Source of the DNA: Deltaproteobacteria bacterium
GTDB lineage: Bacteria; Myxococcota; B64-G9
Direction of reading: 5' to 3'
NCBI GenBank assembly: GCA_019307065.1
Contig: JAFDKH010000063.1
Location: forward strand, 1-43,273
Length of the DNA: 43,273 nucleotides
Below, in pieces: positions 40,382 through 43,273 of the stretch. Every line of letters begins with the position of its first letter. Positions within the stretch are counted from its first letter, which is position 1. Under the pieces are notes generated by a model. It did not search any database. It was not told the origin of the DNA and saw only the letters and a list, made by a program, of their open reading frames with translations. The position numbers were made by a program, and so were the translations under genes.

Positions 40382-40935
40382 TTCGCACCTCCCAGCTTGC
40401 GAATCACAGCCCGTACTTCATCCAGGCTTCTGGCGCTTTCGAACTTATGACTGCCCTGGCCACCTAACAGCTTGACAGCCTGGCCGGGCTCATCGCGCAG
40501 TAACATATCGCGACCGGTTTTGGGATCTTTGAATACCGTGTACTTACCCTGAAAGAAACCGAGGGTCAGGTATCCGTCACCGTCTTCACGCGGTTCCAAG
40601 AAAACTAAGACCTTTTCCCCGACCTCGAATTTCGGGGCGCCAGGCAAAGTGGCAACTTTGCCATCGACTTGTCCGCCAATTATTTTTACCGTAACGGTCC
40701 CCAGATCGGCCGGGCCCTTGAGGATCTCGATCGGCGAGATCACAGCCCGGGTGTGGATCTTGGTTTTATCGGCATTGAAACTGGAATAAACCTGATTGAC
40801 TTCTCCAATTATAACGATCGGAGCCAATTTGGCCATGTCCTCGATTTGAAACGACAGCATGGTTGTCGCTTTTGCCGCTGGGACAGTCAGCCAAGCCAAA
40901 AAGCACAAGCCGACCATAAAATTCTTTATCTTCAT
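40378..40935 (-). CDS. small secreted protein coupled to the matrixin gene
   Basis: 185 residues from the ATG at 40935, preceded by AGGAGGAG. The signal peptide is MKIKNFMVGLCFLAWLTVPA. The mature part is beta-rich (LAPIVIIGEVNQVYSSFN, THTRAVISPIEILKGP with a leading I, GEKVLVFLEPREDGDGYLTL, FFQGKYTVFKDPKTGRD). This pattern, an 'xIvGxV ... IlKG ... GExVlvFL ... QGKy' fold, recurs in secreted deltaproteobacterial proteins, though I know no function. The stop overlaps the matrixin ATG by four bases, so the two are made together; an inhibitor, chaperone or co-secreted partner of the protease are all possible. Confidence 0.78.
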   Translation of the reverse strand: MKIKNFMVGLCFLAWLTVPAAKATTMLSFQIEDMAKLAPIVIIGEVNQVYSSFNADKTKIHTRAVISPIEILKGPADLGTVTVKIIGGQVDGKVATLPGAPKFEVGEKVLVFLEPREDGDGYLTLGFFQGKYTVFKDPKTGRDMLLRDEPGQAVKLLGGQGSHKFESARSLDEVRAVIRKLGGAK

Positions 40936-40975
40936 GACACTCCTCCTGAAATTGAAATGTACGACAAGTTCACAC

Positions 40976-41003
40976 ATTCTACGGAAATGTAGCCAATTTT
41001 CAA
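40976..41003 (-). promoter_or_regulatory. predicted promoter of the matrixin operon
   Basis: On the minus strand TTGAAA (41003-40998), a 16-base spacer and TAGAAT (40981-40976) precede the ATG at 40935 by 40 bases. Both hexamers match the sigma70 consensus at five of six positions. Confidence 0.5.
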
Positions 41004-41058
41004 CCCATGCGATAACCCACCTGAGAGTATTTGGCTGTGATCACGATCAACCTCTTAA

Positions 41059-42804
41059 CTACCTGATTAATTGAGAGATAACTATGTTCGAGAACTGTTT
41101 CTCAGTTTCTGAGCCCCTGATTATGGTCAGTATTGAAACCAGCTCGTCTACGCTCAGCGCCTGGTAAGGCAGTAAAATGATTGTCTGACTACCGGTCTGT
41201 TTTATTTTGGCCTCGCCTAAAACGTCGCTAAGCCCTTCTAAGTCCCTGACCCCAAACCTGTTGGGTAAAACCTTCCCCAAAGAATCCAGAAACTCGACCG
41301 GGTGCCCGAAGCCGCCGAAAGTTACTTCCATCCGATCGGGTTCGACAATCAAGTTGGCGGTCAAAGTTTTACCGGGCTTACGATCATCTCCCAGCCCGTA
41401 AACATTTTGTCCCAGACAGGGGACCTCAAATGGAAGTTCTCCAAATCTGCTCTGCAGACAAACTCCGAACAAGCGTTGCTCAATCAGGCAGGGATCTTGT
41501 CGGTCGAAATCCTTTCGGGCAATCAACCGAAACCGGCACCAGCCGGAACGTGCTGCGCTCATGATGAAAGAATAGAGCCTGTCGAAGTTCAACTGTTTCT
41601 CGACGGCCAGACGCAGGACAGCATTTTTGGAATCAGTCGGCTTGGGAAACTCGATTTTTGTATCCTTGGAAATGTCTAGAAGCTCGGAGTTCAACCAGGC
41701 CTTAGCGCCCGTCAAGGCAAGGATTGGGTCTTGACTGGACTCTTCGAGAGCTTTTCCAACCGGCAAATCTAAAGCGCGCGGAAATTTAATATGGCAGCTG
41801 TCTTGATGTCCGCTGCGAAAACCGACTTCATAACCCAGCCGCAGCCCGATCAGAACCAGTAAAGAGAGCCCCAGGGCCATAATCCGCCTTCTTTGGTTCG
41901 AGTCGGCTCCTCTTACGGCAATCACAAACGTCACCAAAAGCGCGCCGGCCAGAAACGGGCCCGCTCGAACCAATGCCGTGGCGGCTACCAGTCCCGTTTG
42001 AAAACGAACATCCATATTCAGATTTGTCGAATCATATGCCAGGCCATAAAAGCCGACCAGGCGATGGTAGCTGACCAATGCCAGCCCCAGTACAATCAGG
42101 CCCATGGCCGCCGTGACTACCCGCGCTATTTTTAGTTCGGCCGGCTTTATGCGTTGTACGCCCTCGGCCCAGAAACCCAAAACGAAAACAGAGCCAAAAA
42201 GTATCCAGAGTCCCTTGACTGCAGATCCACCTACTTCTGCCCGAGCAGGCTGGAGCGGATCGAGAAAAGTCCAGGCCAGGGTCGCGACGATCATGAAAGC
42301 AGCCATCCAGTAGGCCAACCAGGGACGTCTCTCTGAGCGTTGGCCACTTGATACGGAGATCTTGCCCAGGCCTGCCAGGGCCCCCAGCCAAATGCTTCCC
42401 GCGCCCAACAGGCCGACCATACTCGTGCGCTCGGCCAAAAACGCTATCAGCATCAGTAGATCGCAGTTTTCTTTTAGATCAGGCCCGAGGGGCAGCTGAC
42501 CGATTGTCAAACAGGAGAAAAAGAGCCCGACTATAACCGGCGGCAGACCGAACCAGACAGCCATCAGCGGCCTGGCAGACATGCGGGCAGGCAGGCGCCA
42601 GACTAACAGAATGATCGACCCCAGCCAGACTGCCAGAACCGAAAACATTGGCGCGTCGAGATCGGCAATCAGTTCTTTGAAATCTCCGTCAGAGTGAAGC
42701 CAGGTAAGCCCGAGCGCACAAACTAAACCGGCGAACTGGCCGAGCAGGCAGACCAATCTCAAGTGATTGGGTTGATTGTGTAGTTGTGTCGGTTCGGGAG
42801 TCAT
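41059..42804 (-). CDS. polytopic membrane protein with tandem ExbD/TolR-like C-terminal domains
   Basis: About 581 residues from the ATG at 42804; a TTG four codons earlier is possible. The first 320 residues contain about seven or eight transmembrane helices. The remaining 260 are soluble and probably periplasmic. Two segments there resemble ExbD/TolR periplasmic domains: LRLAVEKQLNFDRLYSFIMS with AARSGWCRFRLIARKD, and TIILLPYQALSVDELVSILT. ExbD-type domains work with ExbB/MotA-like proton channels, but no ExbB homologue is visible. The similarity is by pattern only, so the family call is tentative. It follows a PQQ-like propeller gene on the same strand by about 60 bases. Confidence 0.68.
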   Translation of the reverse strand: MTPEPTQLHNQPNHLRLVCLLGQFAGLVCALGLTWLHSDGDFKELIADLDAPMFSVLAVWLGSIILLVWRLPARMSARPLMAVWFGLPPVIVGLFFSCLTIGQLPLGPDLKENCDLLMLIAFLAERTSMVGLLGAGSIWLGALAGLGKISVSSGQRSERRPWLAYWMAAFMIVATLAWTFLDPLQPARAEVGGSAVKGLWILFGSVFVLGFWAEGVQRIKPAELKIARVVTAAMGLIVLGLALVSYHRLVGFYGLAYDSTNLNMDVRFQTGLVAATALVRAGPFLAGALLVTFVIAVRGADSNQRRRIMALGLSLLVLIGLRLGYEVGFRSGHQDSCHIKFPRALDLPVGKALEESSQDPILALTGAKAWLNSELLDISKDTKIEFPKPTDSKNAVLRLAVEKQLNFDRLYSFIMSAARSGWCRFRLIARKDFDRQDPCLIEQRLFGVCLQSRFGELPFEVPCLGQNVYGLGDDRKPGKTLTANLIVEPDRMEVTFGGFGHPVEFLDSLGKVLPNRFGVRDLEGLSDVLGEAKIKQTGSQTIILLPYQALSVDELVSILTIIRGSETEKQFSNIVISQLIR

Positions 42805-42864
42805 TAATGGGGACAACCAGGGGCACGCCGGAAGAGCAGCTTGTCCGGTCGGGCCCCGGCTCAG

Positions 42865-43273
42865 CTAGAATCCCCAGCCGGTGTTCCACCAATCGCCGCG
42901 GAACTTGGGATAGGCGCCCGTGCCCTGGAACAGTTCGGCCGAGCCCTGGATGGCAAGCAAGCGCCCGGTGAAAGCATCGTAGTCGGTGAACTCGAGCACG
43001 TAGACGATGGCTCCCGGCGCAATGGTGGGTGACGAGGTTATCCAGGTCATGTGGGTGTCGCCGAGAATCGCATACCACTCCATGTCGCCCATCAGGTTGA
43101 AGCCCTGCAGCTCCTGGCCGGTGTGCACCAGCCAGAAAGCGTCGGCCGCAACGGTGATGCTAGAGTTGGCGGGAAGCAGGGTAAGCTCCACGTTTTCATG
43201 CAGGGTACCGTCGCTGCGGTAGATGTAGGCGTTGCCAGCGTCGGCGCGGGAGGTCATGAAAATAAAGTCCATC
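42865..43273 (-). CDS. 3' part of a PQQ-like propeller protein gene (5' end beyond the window)
   Basis: The frame is open to the right edge and gives at least 135 residues. They show propeller-like strands (TIAPGAIVYVLEFTDYDAFT, GRLLAIQGSAELFQGTGAYP) and end in YPKFRGDWWNTGWGF, the way secreted PQQ/BamB-like repeat proteins commonly close (W/YPxFRGDxxNTG). The ATG near the edge is not taken as the start. It is co-oriented with the ExbD-like gene and probably shares its transcript. Confidence 0.72.
   Translation of the reverse strand, partial: MDFIFMTSRADAGNAYIYRSDGTLHENVELTLLPANSSITVAADAFWLVHTGQELQGFNLMGDMEWYAILGDTHMTWITSSPTIAPGAIVYVLEFTDYDAFTGRLLAIQGSAELFQGTGAYPKFRGDWWNTGWGF

Overview
The window looks like chromosomal DNA of an uncultured, probably anaerobic or microaerophilic Gram-negative bacterium of the Myxococcota / deltaproteobacterial type. 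Supporting signs are: a MYXO-CTERM-like sorting tail; a long Cys-rich secreted lipoprotein with MopE-type metal-binding motifs and a matrixin protease domain; many lipoproteins, Tat substrates and outer-membrane-like proteins; and a 2-hydroxyacyl-CoA dehydratase/double-cubane-type Fe-S protein. Coding density is very high. No stretch over 300 bases lacks a gene, and no tRNA, rRNA, CRISPR or insertion sequence was seen. The phylum assignment is an inference.

Layout. 1-0.9 kb: tail of a possible incoming gene, then a higBA toxin-antitoxin operon with a readable promoter/operator. 0.9-1.9 kb: a pseudo-receiver plus degenerate GGDEF protein. 2.0-6.2 kb (+): Tat-DUF362, DUF6599, a WtpA/ModA-like oxyanion-binding lipoprotein, an ankyrin lipoprotein and a membrane-anchored NEW3-like protein. 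6.2-13.6 kb (-), read from right to left: a secreted protein of unknown family, a DUF6599-like lipoprotein, a WtpB/ModB-like permease with an extra membrane domain, its ATPase, a polyferredoxin, a PQQ-type beta-propeller and a second NapH-like Fe-S membrane protein. 13.8-21.9 kb: Tat-DUF362, a convergent double-cubane-type protein, a secreted FN3/MYXO-CTERM protein, a third Tat-DUF362, and a 1387-residue propeller/DUF6599/barrel protein translationally coupled to it. 21.9-24.5 kb: PaaI thioesterase and a NatAB-type ABC exporter. 24.6-30.3 kb: secreted proteins of unknown function, a DUF4476 protein, a VIT/VWA protein with a barrel-like tail, and a TerB-domain protein. 30.3-32.9 kb: split lysine-ketoglutarate reductase and saccharopine dehydrogenase. 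33-35.4 kb: a small protein, a response regulator and a GAF plus degenerate GGDEF protein, closed by a strong terminator. 35.4-43.3 kb (-): matrixin lipoprotein coupled to a small secreted protein, a polytopic protein with ExbD-like C-terminal domains, and the 3' part of a PQQ-type propeller gene that runs off the right edge.

The main discovery candidate is the 2.0-21.9 kb region. Each of three Tat-exported DUF362 proteins lies beside or near a protein carrying a DUF6599-like domain (a short lipoprotein, a plain secreted form, and a domain inside an outer-membrane-like giant). Two of the DUF6599 genes sit directly upstream of the separated halves of one tungstate/molybdate-type transporter, whose permease/ATPase operon also encodes two polyferredoxin-type membrane proteins and a PQQ-like propeller. 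I infer an extracytoplasmic redox or metal-cofactor system, with no function proven. A second theme is two proteins that lost the GGDEF catalytic motif but keep the upstream RxxD c-di-GMP inhibitory site, suggesting c-di-GMP receptors rather than cyclases.
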